Source: Dasypus novemcinctus (taxonomy: Eukaryota; Chordata; Mammalia; Cingulata; Dasypodidae). From it: DNA of 64,000 nucleotides. The stretch is from positions 117,268,228-117,332,227 of the forward strand of contig NC_080680.1 of NCBI RefSeq assembly GCF_030445035.2, given 5' to 3'. The position numbers were made by a program, and so were the translations under genes. The notes under the pieces are model-generated. The model searched no databases. It saw only the letters and a list, made by a program, of their open reading frames with translations, and was not told the DNA's origin. This document shows, in pieces, positions 46,310 to 60,892 of this stretch (position 1 is its first letter; every line of letters begins with the position of its first letter).

Positions 46310-48610
46310 TTCAAAAATGAAAAAGCATGCAGGGTAGGGGGATTTTGAGAAAGATGGTAATGTGAAAGGTGCCACAGAAGAAATGGATCAAGACAACTAA
46401 AGAGAAATAAGAGAAGGGAAAAAATAGAAAAACTCCACCAATGTTGAAATTATGGAATGCTGCCAACAACATACTCCAGACAATTCAGACTAAGCCAAAA
46501 AAAGGGAAGGGATCAGGAGAAAATGTGCAATTTCTACTTCTAAGAAAGTAGGGAAGTATTGCAGGAAAGTATGGGAAGAACTTTTGGCTACCCCGAGAAT
46601 ATACACTAATCTGGAAGGATGAGGGCCCTAGTGACTTGGCCTAGAGAAAAATGGTGTAGTTACTCCTTTCTTTGAGCTTCATTCTTAACAGCAGTACGCA
46701 ATTTTCAGTATGAATGAGACCTCTCTATTCTGGAGGTGGAAGGGGGATAGAGGCAATGCTGGATCATGGAAAAGATTTGGGAAAGAGCCTACAAGGAGCC
46801 ATTGTTGCGGCAAATGCCAGCTTCAGCTAGTCAGTTAAAATGGGGAAGGTGGCTAACTGCGTAGACTCATTAGTTTCAGTTTTTTTCGAACCTGGTTTCT
46901 CAGCAATGTTGTCATTTAATTCTAAAACCAACGAACAACCCAAAACAAAGGAAATGGGGGAGCTTTCCAATCATCCAAGCCTCCAAAACGCACAGTAGTT
47001 ACAATAAGCATAATTAAAAGAACCAAATACAACTAAAACAAACTGATTTTTTTCCTGAAGTTACCCAATTGTCCACATACTGTTTGTGGTATGGCTATGT
47101 GAATAATATAAAACCTATGTCTCAAATAAATTCTAATACTTAAGACCCAGGGAGTGGCTAGAGGAGAAAGCCTCCTACACAATTTAGGGGGATGGGGGGG
47201 TGGGAACAAAGCATTACTAGGCCTGTTTAGACTTTGTACCCATTTAAACATGGGTGACTAATAAAACAAACACACAGAAAATTAAACAAAAATTCTAAAT
47301 AAATATATAAGTATATCTTGTATAATATTTCATAGTCTAAACTTGTATAATTATATTAACTTGCTTTATTTCTAAATCAGACTGTAATTTGAATTGGAGA
47401 CTCCAGACTAGCTCCTGGCAGAGAAAATAATCTAATAATCTCAAGGTAAATTTTATTGAACTTTATGATATTTTCCTCCCTCATCATCTCAGAAGGTATA
47501 AACTGACCACAAATAAGGAAAAGAAAAAAAAGGAAACAACCACCACCTCAGATTTCATTTCTTCTATCTCTACAACTCTCCTGGAGTGAACTCTCCGACC
47601 TTTGTGGGGCAGCAGCAGAAAAATAAGGGGGAGCCCCCTTAAGTCACATGTTGGTGCCTGGTTAGTGGTAGAAAAGGTTGGATTCATGTTCTCAGTCTCA
47701 TCTTCTGGCTGGCATTGCTATCCCTAGCCACTGGGTTTTGTGTTGTCTGTTTTCTGCTCAGGGATGGGGGTTGACTGTGGCTCAAGTACATGGTACCTTC
47801 AGTTCCCATGAAGCATCAGGACATGGATCATTCCAAAGGGCTGTAGCTGCTCTCTGTCCCTCACCCCCTCCCTGCTGCATGTCTATATATTGAGGTGCAC
47901 TAAAGACTTCCTTCCTTGACTCATCCTGAGATCCCTACCTCTACTATAACTGTTTCCACTGAAAAACTCTCAGGAAGTTTGGGATATATAAAATTGAATC
48001 TGCTGAAAACAGAATAATTGACATGGGCCATGGTTGAAAAACAGTATTCCAGGATATAGACAAAAAGAACAAAGAAAGGAAATTGATCAGAAAAAATAAA
48101 CCACAAAACCATATAATTTATATAAACTAATGCTAATAATTAGTGTAATTAAAAATAACAAATATATCCGAGAAACTGAAATTGAAGGAAGAAAGTTGTT
48201 CCTAAATTGAAGGAACACAAATGTCTGTAATTATCTGTAACAAGCATGAATAATGAAAATCAAGCAGATACATACTTTGGAAAAATTATTAACTTTTAAG
48301 GATAAAGACTCATACAAGTATCCAAGTAAAAGAAATTTGTCAAATGTGATCTAAAAATCAGACAGATATAAGATGCACCCTCTACAACATTAGAATCCTG
48401 AATCAATGTAATAAATTGTACCAAATTTGGGGGAGAAAATTGTGATATAAGAATCCCAACCAGTGATACAGGCACACATGACATTAACAGAAATATATTC
48501 TCCAATAAACTGGGATTCAAGATGTCTACCATCCAATTATTCTTCTGAAATTTCAAAAAAGAAAGCAGTTTAGTCACAACAATCACAATGAGAACCACAA
48601 AAACCTTCAT
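46310..48610 (+). mobile_element. ORF1-bearing LINE fragment, HAL1/L1M-like
   Basis: Read on plus, 48290-48460 has the order of a LINE-1/HAL1 ORF1 C-terminal region (ggataaagactcatacaagt, then atccaagtaaaagaaatttg, then cctctacaacattagaatcc). The purine-rich start near 46330-46460 resembles a LINE 5' region with a gagaaagatggtaatg motif. All frames are broken. It lacks a recognisable ORF2. The frames 47484-47893 and 48296-48610 are unrelated chance ORFs. The exact ends are uncertain. Confidence 0.5.
47186..47205 (+). other. G-rich tract, possible G-quadruplex
   Basis: The plus strand has runs of five, seven and three G separated by short spacers (tagggggatgggggggtggg). Confidence 0.6.
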
Positions 48611-48639
48611 GATTTAATTTAGCTTATTTATTAGTTACT

Positions 48640-49095
48640 GTGGGTTTGAAACTGTATGTACCCTAGAAAAACATGTTCTTACATCTAATCCATTCCTGTG
48701 GATATAAATGCAATGTAAGTAGGAGTTTTTGATGAGACTACTTCAGCTAAGGTGTGACCCAACTCATTCAGGCTGGGTCTTCTTACTATTACTGGAGACC
48801 TTTATAAACAAAATGAATACAGAGAGGAGAGAGAAAGCCATGGAAGCAAAAAGCTGATATCAGTGAAACCTTAAAGAGAAAGGAGAGACCAGCATTTGCT
48901 GCCTATGCCTTGTAATGTGGCAGAGGAGCCAAGGATTGCTGGCATCTGGTCTTTGCGAAGAAAACATCACCTTGATGATACCTTAAATTGGACGTTTTTC
49001 TCAGCCTCATCTGTAAGCTAATAAATTCCCATTTTTAAGCCAAACAATTTCATGGAATCTGCTTTAAGCAGCCTAGGAAAGACAGTTTAAGACAG
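48640..49095 (+). mobile_element. MaLR-type solo LTR
   Basis: Order of LTR phrases: tctaatccattcctgtggat, acttcagctaaggtgtgacc, a purine-rich middle, gagccaaggattgctggcat, then aagctaataaattcccattt (poly-A signal) and the end near 'tttaagcagcctaggaaagac'. Confidence 0.75.
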
Positions 49096-49229
49096 TTTAA
49101 GATACTGCCCTTGTTTATAAACTTGTTTGAAGAAGCAAAAGGCCTACAATAAATTGACAGATTTAAGATCCAACATCTCATAAATGTAAAAGAAATGAAG
49201 ACCCTATTCAAAGAGAGAAGTGCTCACAT

Positions 49230-49600
49230 TTGGAGTAGAAATATATGTCATCTATCAGAGACTAATCCCTGTAATCTGTGAATAAATTGCCTTATGTGGC
49301 AAAAGTGATTTTGCATATGTGATCAAGCATACAGAATAGGGATGGGGAGATTATCTTGGATTATCTGGGTGGGCCTAATATCGTCGCATGAGTTCTTATA
49401 AATGGAGAAGTTTTCAGGGCTATAGTAAGAGGGTGAGATATGGCTACAGAATATGAGTCAGAATGATGCTAAATTAGTAGCTTTGAACATGGATGAAAGG
49501 AGTCATGAGCCAAGGCATATGGGCAGCTTGCAGAAGCTGAAAAGGCAAGGAAACAGATTCTCCCCTAGAGCCCAACCTCCTTTTCTGTTCTCATACTCAA
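49230..49600 (+). mobile_element. Old MLT1-like LTR
   Basis: Phrases like tgccttatgtggcaaaagtg, attatcttggattatctggg, and tgggcctaatatcgtcgcat mark an ancient MaLR LTR. Its 3' end is unclear. Confidence 0.7.
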
Positions 49601-50439
49601 ACTGCTGACCAGTGTTTTGGAAAATCAAAATTACAAAGGTTGGTGCCATTATTTATTCAAGATTCTGCTTGTGGCTGGGCCCTTAGTGTTGCCCATAAAT
49701 GCTTCTCTGCATCCCTGTTAAGCTCTTGCTCACTTTATCCAAACTGAGATGTCAAGTCTTAGTAATTTTTTTGTAGTGGCTACTCTTGGGTTTGCCTGTC
49801 ATGAATCCATTCCTCCATTTGCTGAGAACATTACCATGATTTTCCATTACAAAACCATTTAGTCTACATTCAGTTTATTCTTTTGACTTTGGCCTGACCC
49901 ACCTCAGAGTGTCAGGGATGGGCACATGAACCAGCCTTGTCCAATCAATATTCTCCATCACCCTGGCAGTGACTGATTTAGGGAAGAATCCATGACTGAA
50001 GCTGGCTTAATAAAAGTCAACTACAATATGCTTGCTGAAACTATTGGAAAAGAGGTAGTTATTTTTTATTCCATAGTTGCTAGGCTGATGAAATACAAAC
50101 CTGGATATTCCAAGAGTAATGCATAGAGAAAACAAGCATGAAAATGTGGCCAAGAGGAAAGCTGAATTAAAAATGGAGAAAGAAAGAGCTCTGATGACAT
50201 CTTTGGTGCCCACTGTGCCAGGTGTGATTGCAGTTAAGTTAACCATGCATTACCTCTTTCTCTAGTTAAGTTGCTTCAAATTGTCTGTCTTTTTTTTTCT
50301 TTTGAAATACGATGTTACTTTTAACTGTGAAGTATTGCAGGCAAACAGAAAATAATGTGGCGAACACCCATGTCCCTACCACTTAAACAGATAATTAACA
50401 TTTTGTCCTACTTGCTTTGGGTTCCCCCTTTTTTAAATT
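49601..50439. other. Unassigned non-coding DNA
   Basis: No gene or recognised repeat, apart from 50280-50430, which may be the complement of an old LINE 3' UTR. Confidence 0.3.
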
Positions 50440-50640
50440 TATTTTTTAATAAAACTTTTAAAATTAAAGTTAGTAGATCACATAGAATGTTACACTAAAA
50501 GAATATAAGAAGTTCCCATATAACCCACCACCATCATTTTTGTAAATTGTATTTTCTTGAAGATATATACATCACAAAAAGACTACATTATAAAAAAACA
50601 TGAGTTTCCCGTATACCCCCTATCCCCCCATCAAATTGTC
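50440..50640 (-). mobile_element. LINE-1 3' end fragments, antisense
   Basis: Two successive T-rich/LINE 3' UTR edges (gaatgttacactaaaagaat, then gactacattataaaaaaaca) match the 3' terminus at 17285-17350. They look like two truncated insertions in tandem. Confidence 0.55.
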
Positions 50641-51849
50641 TTTCTTCCACAACTAAAAAAATCCTTGAAATGTCTAAACATACCAACTATACCGATAAGG
50701 TTTGATTGGAGAAGCATAGCCACAGTGAGTTTCATAGGATAAAGGATTTATTACAACAAATATGCCTTTTGAAATTGTGGGACCTGAGATAGAATTCTAT
50801 GGAAGTTAAGCATCTAAAGTCACCATACAGCTTGTGGATGAGCAAATGGAACTAAAAATGGACAGGAAGGGAAGTAGGAGACAGCAAGGACAAACTGGAA
50901 TTTCAAAGCATAAACTGGAATCTCTTCGTTTCTCTCTACCTCCAGTTTAGTGGTGGTTGTGTTACCTGCAGGAACTGATAACCTTCATCACAGAGTTGCA
51001 CACACATTTCTCTCAGAACATGGGGAATCTAAGGGAAAGGAGAGGAGATTCAGTAGGAGATGAGAGGGTTTGTGCTGGCTATTGTTCGACCAAGGTGAAC
51101 TAGCCGATAAGCCAAAATGTACCCAAGCTGTAACAGATCTTCATGCTTTACCGCAGCCATCGGAGTGCAATAGCTGCTACTTCCCTCCCTCCTTCCAAAT
51201 CTCATATATATTTCTCTTGAAGCCAACCTTAACTCAGAACCAGAAAGGAAAAGACACAGTACCAAGTCCACCACAAAACTCTTCTATTATTATCTATAGC
51301 TAAATATGTCTTCTACATTAGAGAGGAAAGAGAAGTCAGACAAAACTGACAAAATGTCCTGCCATCAAACCTACAAAACTACCTGTACATAAACCTGGCT
51401 ATAAATTTCCCTTTCATGTTACCTGTTTTTTATCCTTTGTCATGTGCTTGTATTCCATCCCTTCTTACTTTCTTGGGGACCTTACCATATTGATTAATTC
51501 TTTTCATACTATGAATTCAAAATGATTCTTTTTATACTGTGAAAGTTCATATTGTCAAATATAAATGGTGCCATTAAAAACAGTGAGGTAGCTCTGTATA
51601 ATATACACCAAACTTCTATAGGGAATTAGAAGTATATAGTTGAATGTAAAAATCAAACTGCACATTAATACATGCTATGGTCCTTTTTTATTACACACAA
51701 TAAACATATACAGTGGGGACATTTCCCCATCAATAGAAGATGGGTACAAAGTTCTGGAGGGATACACTTTACACTGCTAAGATTAGTCATTTTGGGAAGT
51801 GGGAGGATTCGTATAGATTGTGAAATTTCATTTATATATTTGTTTTTTT
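50641..51849. other. Unassigned DNA, possible old LTR or DNA-transposon remnants
   Basis: Around 50735-51010 the text reads like a decayed LTR in antisense, and 51340-51480 resembles an old interspersed repeat, but neither can be named. Frames 51050-51274 and 51070-51303 overlap on opposite strands. Confidence 0.3.
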
Positions 51850-52320
51850 TTTCATTTAAAAATTTATTGAAGTATATCACTCATACATGAACATACATAA
51901 ACATAAAGTTGTGAACTTACAAAACAAACATGCACACCATGATACAGGGCTCCCATACCTCACTCCACCACCAGTACCATGCATTATAGTGAAACATTGT
52001 AACAAATTATGAAAGAGGATCATCAAAGTATTGCTACTAACTATAGTCCATGTTTTACATCTGGTGTATTTTTTCCAAACCCACCCTATTATTTTCTTGT
52101 TCATAAACCATACAGTTTATCTAAGGTGTGCAATCATTGGCATATGGTATAATCACAGAGTTGAGCATTCATTACTTCAACCAATATTAGATCATTTCAT
52201 TGCTCAAAAAAACTGCTATCATACCCAATGTTGGTACTACTACTTACAAAACCTATGATGTGCTTTCACCATTTCTATTCATTCCTGAACATTTACAAAC
52301 AACTTTTTACCAATTCTGCA
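51850..52320 (-). mobile_element. LINE-1 3' fragment, antisense
   Basis: Starts with a T-rich edge and shares its sequence with 4739-5372 (cttacaaaacaaacatgcac; catgatacagggctcccata). It lies head-to-head with the sense fragment that follows. Confidence 0.65.
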
Positions 52321-52329
52321 CAGATTAAA

Positions 52330-52975
52330 CCTCTACTTTCCATCCCACTCAGCTAACATGGAGGTGAAGAAGGTCAGCCACCACACCAGGGAGCCAAGAG
52401 TGCCTGCAACTGAAAGCAGGAGGATTGCATCCAGCATCCATGTGGAATCTAAGCCCCCTCTTGATATAGATGTGGAGTGGACACAACCATTCCAAGGTCC
52501 ACAGGATGGAGGAATAGAGTATGGATTAGAGTGGACTTACTGATATTCTATTCATGAACTATTGTGATTAGTAATTGAAGAAAATGTGGCATTGGTGTGG
52601 AGAAAGTGGCCATGGTGGCTGCTGGGGTAGGGAGTGGGAGGAAGAGATGTGATGTGGGGGCATTTTCGGGACTTGGAGTTGTCCTGGGTGGTGCTGCAGG
52701 GAGAGTTACCGGACATTCTATGTCCTCCCATGGCCCACTGGGTGGACTGTGGGAAAGTGTGGGCTATGATGTGGACCACTGACCATGAGGTGCAGTGGTG
52801 CTCAGAGATGTATTCACCAAATGCAATGAATGACTCATGGTGATGGAGGAGGTTGTTGTTATGGGGGGAGGAGTGGGGTGAGGGGGGTGAGGGGTATATG
52901 GGGACCTCATATTTTTTTAATGTAACATTAAAAAAATTTTAAAGACAAAAAAAGTGAAAAAAATAAAAAAATAAA
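52330..52975 (+). mobile_element. LINE-1 3' UTR, sense, with G-rich tract and A-rich end
   Basis: The longest sense copy of this 3' UTR. It begins near gctaacatggaggtgaagaa, includes the blocks matching the complement of 17690-17900, has a G-rich tract at 52861-52905, and ends tgtaacattaaaaaaatttt plus A-rich sequence. The 52650-52945 part closely matches 22196-22490. Confidence 0.8.
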
Positions 52976-55900
52976 AATTATATATTTGAATACTCTTATT
53001 TTAAACTTATTTAATTTTTAAATGAAAATAATGATAAAAAACAAATTTATGCTTTGAAGATCTCTGTTTTCAAAATTCAAAGCTACCCTAAGACAAGGAG
53101 AGAGAAGGACTGGCCTGGCATATAGTTACAACTAATGAGAAAACAATGAAAAATGCTATGTAAAAGTTGATCTATAAGTTTGTTCTTAGGAAAAGATAAA
53201 ACTGTGAGCTAGTTCACTCAAGGAAAATAAGAGGGAATTAACAATTAAGAAAAACCAATAATGACAATGTAAACATAAATACACATAAAAGAAAAATTAC
53301 AAATCTATAGGGAAATGTTTAACATGATAATAGTAAAGCTAAAAATGCACATACATGACATGGATTTGTAGATTAGATTTTCATAATTTAATTTTTCTTA
53401 TATATGTGGTTAAATTATATTTAAAGGAGTCCTGAATTTTATAGAGTACAATTTGGAAAACATATCTTTGTTTTCTGAATTTCCTAAAAATAAATAATTT
53501 AAGAAATATTTTTAGTCTTGAAATTTTCTTGGCTTAAAGAATTGATAAATATTTGTAAAAATGTGAAATTATTACTGAATTTTCTTGTGACATTTTATAC
53601 TTCATTAAATTAGGCAAAACCTAGAACTGATAGAACATAAAATATTCATGCAACTTTTTTGTTTTTATTAAACTGTCTTTAATGTATTAAACTGCTTAGA
53701 GATACCTATTTTTTTTTTTTACATTTGACTGGAAATAAGAGAAGTTAGTTAACATTTTTACAAGAATTTTCCATCCTTATTTCTCAAAATTGAGTAATTT
53801 ACATATTTTAAGGCTTTCTTAATAATACCAGATGAAAATGCTGATGAAGTGATTTTATGAAGAATTATCTTCTAATCTTTACCTCAATGATTGTACTAAT
53901 TTCATCTGAAAATTAAAAATTAATATGTATTTATTGAATATATATTAATGTATTATTTATATTAAATTTATGTGAAAGTCAACTGAATTTTTTATTCATG
54001 AATATTATTCTTTGATTGCAAACACTAAAATACACGTATTTATTAACCATCAAACCACTTCAGCATACAGCTGAAATGTAAAATGAAGTCAGCTTGATTC
54101 TTTATATGTTCACAAATTAGTGATCAAACATTTGTACTTGTTATATTGATTTTACTTTCCTCGAATAATTTTATTTTGGGTAAAAGTAAAAAAATCATAA
54201 ATCAACGACAGTCATTGTAAAAGACATACTCTGGAGAGTTCATCATTTTACTTTTAGCCTAAGCCTTTTCAGAGAGGATTGTAATAATTGCACGAACTTT
54301 TAACGTTTATGCAAATTTGTGCTCTATGGGGCTTTTAGGATTGTTATCCAATTTGACATATTGACTATGAAAATCACAGTGGTATAGGAAATATCTTGTT
54401 CTTGATTTTATAGGAGGATATTGCCATTGAATCAGATGTTTGGGGATTTTGAGTGGTCACAAGAATAATTAAAATTATTTTTATAGTATGATATTAAATA
54501 AATGTGTTTGTAACTGTTATCGTCTCTCATATGAATAATGGTCTGATGCCCTAATTATTAAAAGAGCTAATGAATGCCTTTGGAAAATGCATGTTTTAAT
54601 AAAGCCTTTCTTAGTAAATTTCGAATTAAAACTACACGTTCTACATGTTACCCTCTAAGGGGCAAAATACAACCCTTTCCTGTTACTGCACTTGATTGAA
54701 AAGTGCCAGGCTGGTTGTGGAGCATGTGATTCTTTGTCTTGTGTCAGAGTCAGCTGCTGGAGCCCGTGCCCTTGGGGTTCCCATTCCCTTAGTTCTCTTT
54801 CAAGTATAAGGTCAGCTTTGTTGTGACCCGTTTCCATAGCACGATATTTACCTGAACAGGATCCTACAGAATTCTCCTCAACCTAGCTGAAAGGAGGTAT
54901 GCAATCAAACTTGGGGTCTTTTAATCCCTACTCCATTCATAACTAACTCTATCAAAGTCTCCACCCTTTTACAGATGGGCTGGAGTTATGTCAGACAGAG
55001 GACTGTTGCCCCTCCATTAGTAACAGGTTTTGAGAGAGCGAATTTCCATTCCTTCTGCTTTTTCACTTTCTCAGACTAGATCTGCTTTTTTCCAACCAGA
55101 AGAGAATGATATTTGTCCAGCCCCAGTAGCCTCGTTTCCGTGGGGGCTGTTGGTCTGGTGGTTGAGCCTGCAGGAAGAATGCTGACTAGCCTCTCTCTGA
55201 ACCATATTTAGATGGTTTGTGCCATGGTCTAAATGTATGATTTCAGGTGGAGTTCTTGGAAAGTTAATCCACATGGGAAATTATTTTTATAATTCCTGGG
55301 GACAAAATTAGGCCAATGGTAATCTCAGATGAGTTGGGAATTGGCACCCTATTAAATATTAAATTAAAAAAAATAAAATTAATTTAATTTAGGTCAGGCA
55401 TACATTCTAACATCTTGTGCATTTATACTACCTTCTTGTCTGCTGAAAGCATTTGGATTAACAATACCCTGATGCAGACTTTGAAGCTGAATTGTCATTA
55501 CTATATGGAACCTAAGACACAATTTCCAAATAACAAGTTTACAGTTTATGCAATTATGGCTATGTAATCTGAAGTTCTATTATCAGAATTGTATGCTATT
55601 TAATGTTTCATATAATGGCAAATGCTCAGTTTTTATTTTGTGTTTGTCATAAAAAGACACTAAAGATGTAACAAGATAATAATGTGTAAAATTTGGGTTT
55701 CATAATGACCCTGAGAATAAATTCTAATCACTTCTTTAATATAGAAATCTCAGTTTAATAAAATTTTCATAAGATAATTTTGTTCCTTGGCAACGAGATC
55801 TTGTAAAAGCTACAATATGAACTATAGTATTTACAGAATGCTTTATACTTGATGTGATATCTTGAGGTCAAATATATTTAAAAGTTGCTCTTTCAAGATT

Positions 55901-58900
55901 TTCTTTTTATTGTAAGGAAACAGTAAATAAGCTCTGTATTCGCAAAGATTCAGTGGATATCTTGGGAAAAGAAATCTGAAGCTGCCTGAAGGATTTAAAA
56001 TGTATATATATTTATCTGATCATGTAATTAAATTTCTATACAGGTAAATTCTCACAATTTGTGTTTTGCATATATGAAATGGAGGAAAAATTTAATTTTG
56101 TAACTCTATGTTGAGTTATTGCACCAGAATATGTTTTATTGATTTGACTGGCAAATAGCTAACATCAGGGATGGCTATTTAAATGAAATTTAGCTATTAA
56201 TAAAACTAGAGCTCTTTCCTCATGTTTATACTTTATAACATATTTTCAACACATACCCTATTTTATTCTGGTTTTGGATGAAACCATTTTAACACCTTTA
56301 AAATATGCTGACTTTGAATTTCACAATTACAGGAATGTGAAAATGTTGCTTAATTGTGGCCATTTTAACACGACTCTTCATATATATGCTGTGTAACCCA
56401 CCAAATAAGTCAGTTAAAGCAGGGGTGCTAGATCTAAGGATTCCCTCCAGGGCTGCACATTCTATAATTCTGATGATCTATGACCTGTTCCTTTCACCAG
56501 AAAGTCTTAATTTTGATTTTTAATCTCATTCTGGATTCATAGCCTCTTTTATCAATTGCATGAACTTTTGCTTTTGTGCTTCTATGGCTAACAGGGACTA
56601 AACCAAATGATCATAAAAATGAAGTTCATATGCTGTTATTATTTGGATGTTTCAAAAGCTTCTTATTTTAAGTAGGAAATTGTTTTATTTTCAATGGCTT
56701 TTAAAAAATGTATCTAATTCAATTAATGTTCAAAAGTCTGGATCTGTTCACAATTTACATTTGAATCAAATGTCAGGTGGTATTCACGATTGTTTATAGA
56801 GGCTTAACATTCCTTTTACCTTTCTGGCTGATTTTATTAAATAGTCAAAGGAAATTTTGTATCTAACTTTTGAGATTATATTTTATTTGTATTCCTTATC
56901 TGTGCCCCTTTCCTTGCACTATAAAATTATAAGATCATAAATGTTTTGGTACTTGTAGATGTTTATGTGCTTTTTGAGTCCTGGTATTAAAGTCTGAATA
57001 AAATCTGAGGTAATGTATTTTGGCAACTTGCTTAGATGAAAATCACAATGTTCATAAAGAAATTAAACCTGGATCAGGAAAACACTGGCAAAATAGCGTT
57101 TATATAAATTGGACTTCTTGTGGTCTCCTTGTGATTAAGTGTGTTTTTAAGTGACTCCTTCAAGAGGTACTTCCTGAACTTAACCCTCATTTACTGTCTA
57201 AATGTTAACAGAACAGGGGAAAATATGAAAAATGTGAAACTTTACTGAAGCAGAGTGGGACTGTCCTTAACTTGTGTGTAATATTGTGTGTAGATAGTAC
57301 AACCCAAGTAATCTAAAGAGAGGCCCATGAACACAGATGGCTCTAACAGAGTGGCAGCGCATTTATCTTTGGACATTAAGTACAATCGCTTGAACAGGTA
57401 CTGAATTTTTTCATCAAAATAATAGAAAATATATGCATGGTTTAAAATATGTGTATCTTAAAGTGCTTACAACAAATAAGAGTCCTTTCTCCTTCCTAGA
57501 CTTAGACCTGTCCTTAACATTTTCCTTGGAAGAATTTTTGGTGATGTGTATCAATTTTGGGCAATAGCTCTCATTTCTCAGTTTGATGGATTGAGGGTAT
57601 TAGGACCTTTCTCCCCACCACTCAGCTGTGGTCAGTGATACTTTTACCCTTATTTTATCAGGGTTGGTAAAATTTACCGTCTAACCTATAATTATAGTTA
57701 TGCCTTTTGTCTTGGAATTGTTTCTGAAAGTTGAAACTAATAAAGATCTTTTCCACGGTAAAAAAAAAATCACAGATAATTGTTGCTTACTGTCTTGCTC
57801 AAATACTGTTGTGTTGTCTTGCTCAAATACTGTTGTGTTATAAGACAGTGGAACCCATCTCATTAGGGACAAAATAATGTAAAATGATCACTTGGCATGG
57901 TATACTGTAATGGAACATTTTTAATTTTTAAATTTTGTGTTTAGATTTAATTTTCTAACCAACATTTTAGTTTAAATTATAAATTATCATTGACCCTAGT
58001 AAGTGATTCCCTGGTTAGAAGAATTGATCAAACATGTGATTTAAGCATTCCCATCTATATCACTAATCAAAGGCAGTATATTTTTTAATTTGGAGGAAGA
58101 ATTTGCTTCCTGGGGAATACGGTGGGACTCACAGTCTGACAGCCCTTCACCCTGAATAGCAGTACGTTGCTACACCTGGGCTTAGCTAAGTTAATTATAT
58201 GTATAGGACCACCAAGCCCTTTATAAAAAGCTGTCTAGCAGATGGGCAATCTTTTCTGCCCACGAATCCTAGCTATAGGAACTGTTCAATCAAGGAGGCT
58301 GAAGTGATGAAATATCACACAGACAATAAGTTTTACAATTGTCAGGATTCCTGGAAATCAATGACTGATTGGATTTGACAGAAACAAAATGTTTTCATTA
58401 TTTTAAACATTTCTGCGTTATGTGTTAGCATCATTTAGATACCACATGAACCTGCCTAATATAGCAGTTTCCTTTTCTCATTGGTAGTTTTGACACTTTT
58501 AAGTCAATGATGCAAATTGGTAACAAGTGAAATAGCAGCTCCTCCCCCCTGACCCTGTTTTTTTCAGTCATTTTCCTCTGCCTGGCAACCTGAGGGGAGC
58601 GGGGCAAGCTTTTTCCCAACTAAAGAACTTGAGGTTTTCTGAAGTTGTTTTTACAAGGAACTGGACTTTTAATTTTTGATTGCTAAATATATGAAGGCCC
58701 TCCTTTGAATTTTTGTGTTTTTCAAACATATCACGTTTAATGGCTTATGAGGACAATTATACTTTTGGACTTACAACCCTTGAACTTTCCAATATGTTGT
58801 GTTGCTTAAAGGGTATTATTCATGGGAAAACATTCTTCAAAGACAGCAGAATGATTTTCTTAAATCTTGTTTCCATGCATGAATTTAGTTAAAAAATGGT

Positions 58901-60861
58901 GTTAAAATCAAATATTCCCTCAACCTTCAATCACTTTTATAATTGCACTCAGTGTTTCCAGACTGGCTGGCCAGGCATCTGTGGGAAGAAAGTGTTCCTC
59001 AGTATCTAACCTAGACAAAAGAAGTACTAAATTTAACACTTGTAAGCTTGGGAGCAGGAGATGGGCACTGAGCTCAAGCACAGGCAGGCCAAATGGTAAA
59101 TCTGCTGCCAGGTATCTTGGTTCTCTGAGCAATTTTACTCTTAAGTAAGGGTCAGGTTATACTACAGAAATAAGTAAAAAGAATGGGATCGACACAGGGA
59201 ATCTATCTCAAAGAGAAAGGTTATTTTGGGAATATGTTTTTTCCTGAAATCCTGACTCCTCATTGCTTACATTAAAGGAATACTCATGAACTGCCAACAC
59301 TTTCAGTCAACACTCGCCAAGGGAAATCAGGATATCAATTCTAGGGTCAAATTTGTTTCTTCATAAAGGAAAAGGGGCTGGTCTGCTGAGGAACAGCGTC
59401 GTCACTAAGATTATCAAGGGGAGATGAAAGGGTGTGTCAAATGAGATCAGCCCTCAGGAGCATCTGGTGGGTAAGTTTTGTTCTCTTTTATATTTCACAA
59501 GCAGTGATGATGAATGAACACTTGTGAAAATATCCAAGATTTATCTTTGTCAAATCTTATCACATAATGTATAGCTTATACAAGTCCAGGAACATTTGAA
59601 AGCATGAAGTTTTTTTTTTCTTTTTTTTAATGATCTCCATAAATAAAAAATCTTTTTCTTTACAGAGAATTCACCCTGAAATTTAAATTTTGTTTACCTT
59701 TTTACAAAATAAATTTCCTATCTAGATAGTCTATTTCTGCACACAAAGAAGAATCTGTTTAAGGAAATAGTTATTGAGTTCTAGTGATTATCCTATTGAC
59801 CCAACAGTTTGATCATGGATATATTGAGAATATTAGAACAATTTCTATATATCAGACATTGATGGGGGAAAGCATTAGACTAGACTGCCTATAGTTCATC
59901 ACCATACTTAATATTATCTTTCAATCACCTTAGACAGATACATTGCTTTTCAGAACTAGAGCACTTGAATATATTTCATTTTCCAGTCTTATCCCTAAGT
60001 ATATTCTGCATTGCAATTTATCTTAATAAGTGTTAGCAGTACTGTTTAAATATAAATTTTGTTAATATATAATATATAGATTTTTTTGTGAGGTTCTCGA
60101 ATCTTTATCTAGTACTCAGGCCTATCCAGATAAAGTAGAAAAAGCTATCAGAAAAAAAAAAATTACCCTAAACAGGTGAAAAAAAAAGTGGTGGTAGTGG
60201 AGGGCTTTACGAATGGAGCAAACTTAATATCCTGGGGCTAACAGCGGATGCAGAGGCTGAGAGTGGGGAATAGCAGCAGCACGTTGAAATCATTTGTGAT
60301 CTCTGTACAACTTCTGCTCTCTCTACAAAGGCATCTTAATGGATACTTTTTGGTCAGGATGGCTGGGGGCACATAAAAATGTTCCCCTTCTATATTAAAG
60401 TCATAATTATTTTACATTTAAGCAAACTACACAGCCATTTTGAAATCATAAAAGAGAACACATCATGTAACTGAGACAGAGAATCCAGAGAGAGGAAAGG
60501 GGTCTGTGGGGGCATAGCCCATAGGGAGTTGAGAACAGGTAGAGCAGGCTTTGGGGTCTTAAAATTCTTGTGTCTGAGACTGGAGCAAGGCTCCCAAACT
60601 GAAGCAGAGAGGAAGTCTGTGCTGAAGGGGGCCCGAAATATCTCTAAGAACCTACCTGGATAGATGCCAGAAATGAGTCATATATTCCAGTGAGGGCTGG
60701 ACATTGATTTACATCTGTGAGACCAAAGGGGTCTTAATATAACTAAACCATTAGATCTGAGGGAGAACCCTGAGCCAAGTCAATGACTCAAATCCCAGCT
60801 TCCACTAGGACCATGATAAAGGCAATCTCTAAACCTGTTTCTTACTGAGGTGTTTCCTTTC

Positions 60862-60892
<31 letters not shown>

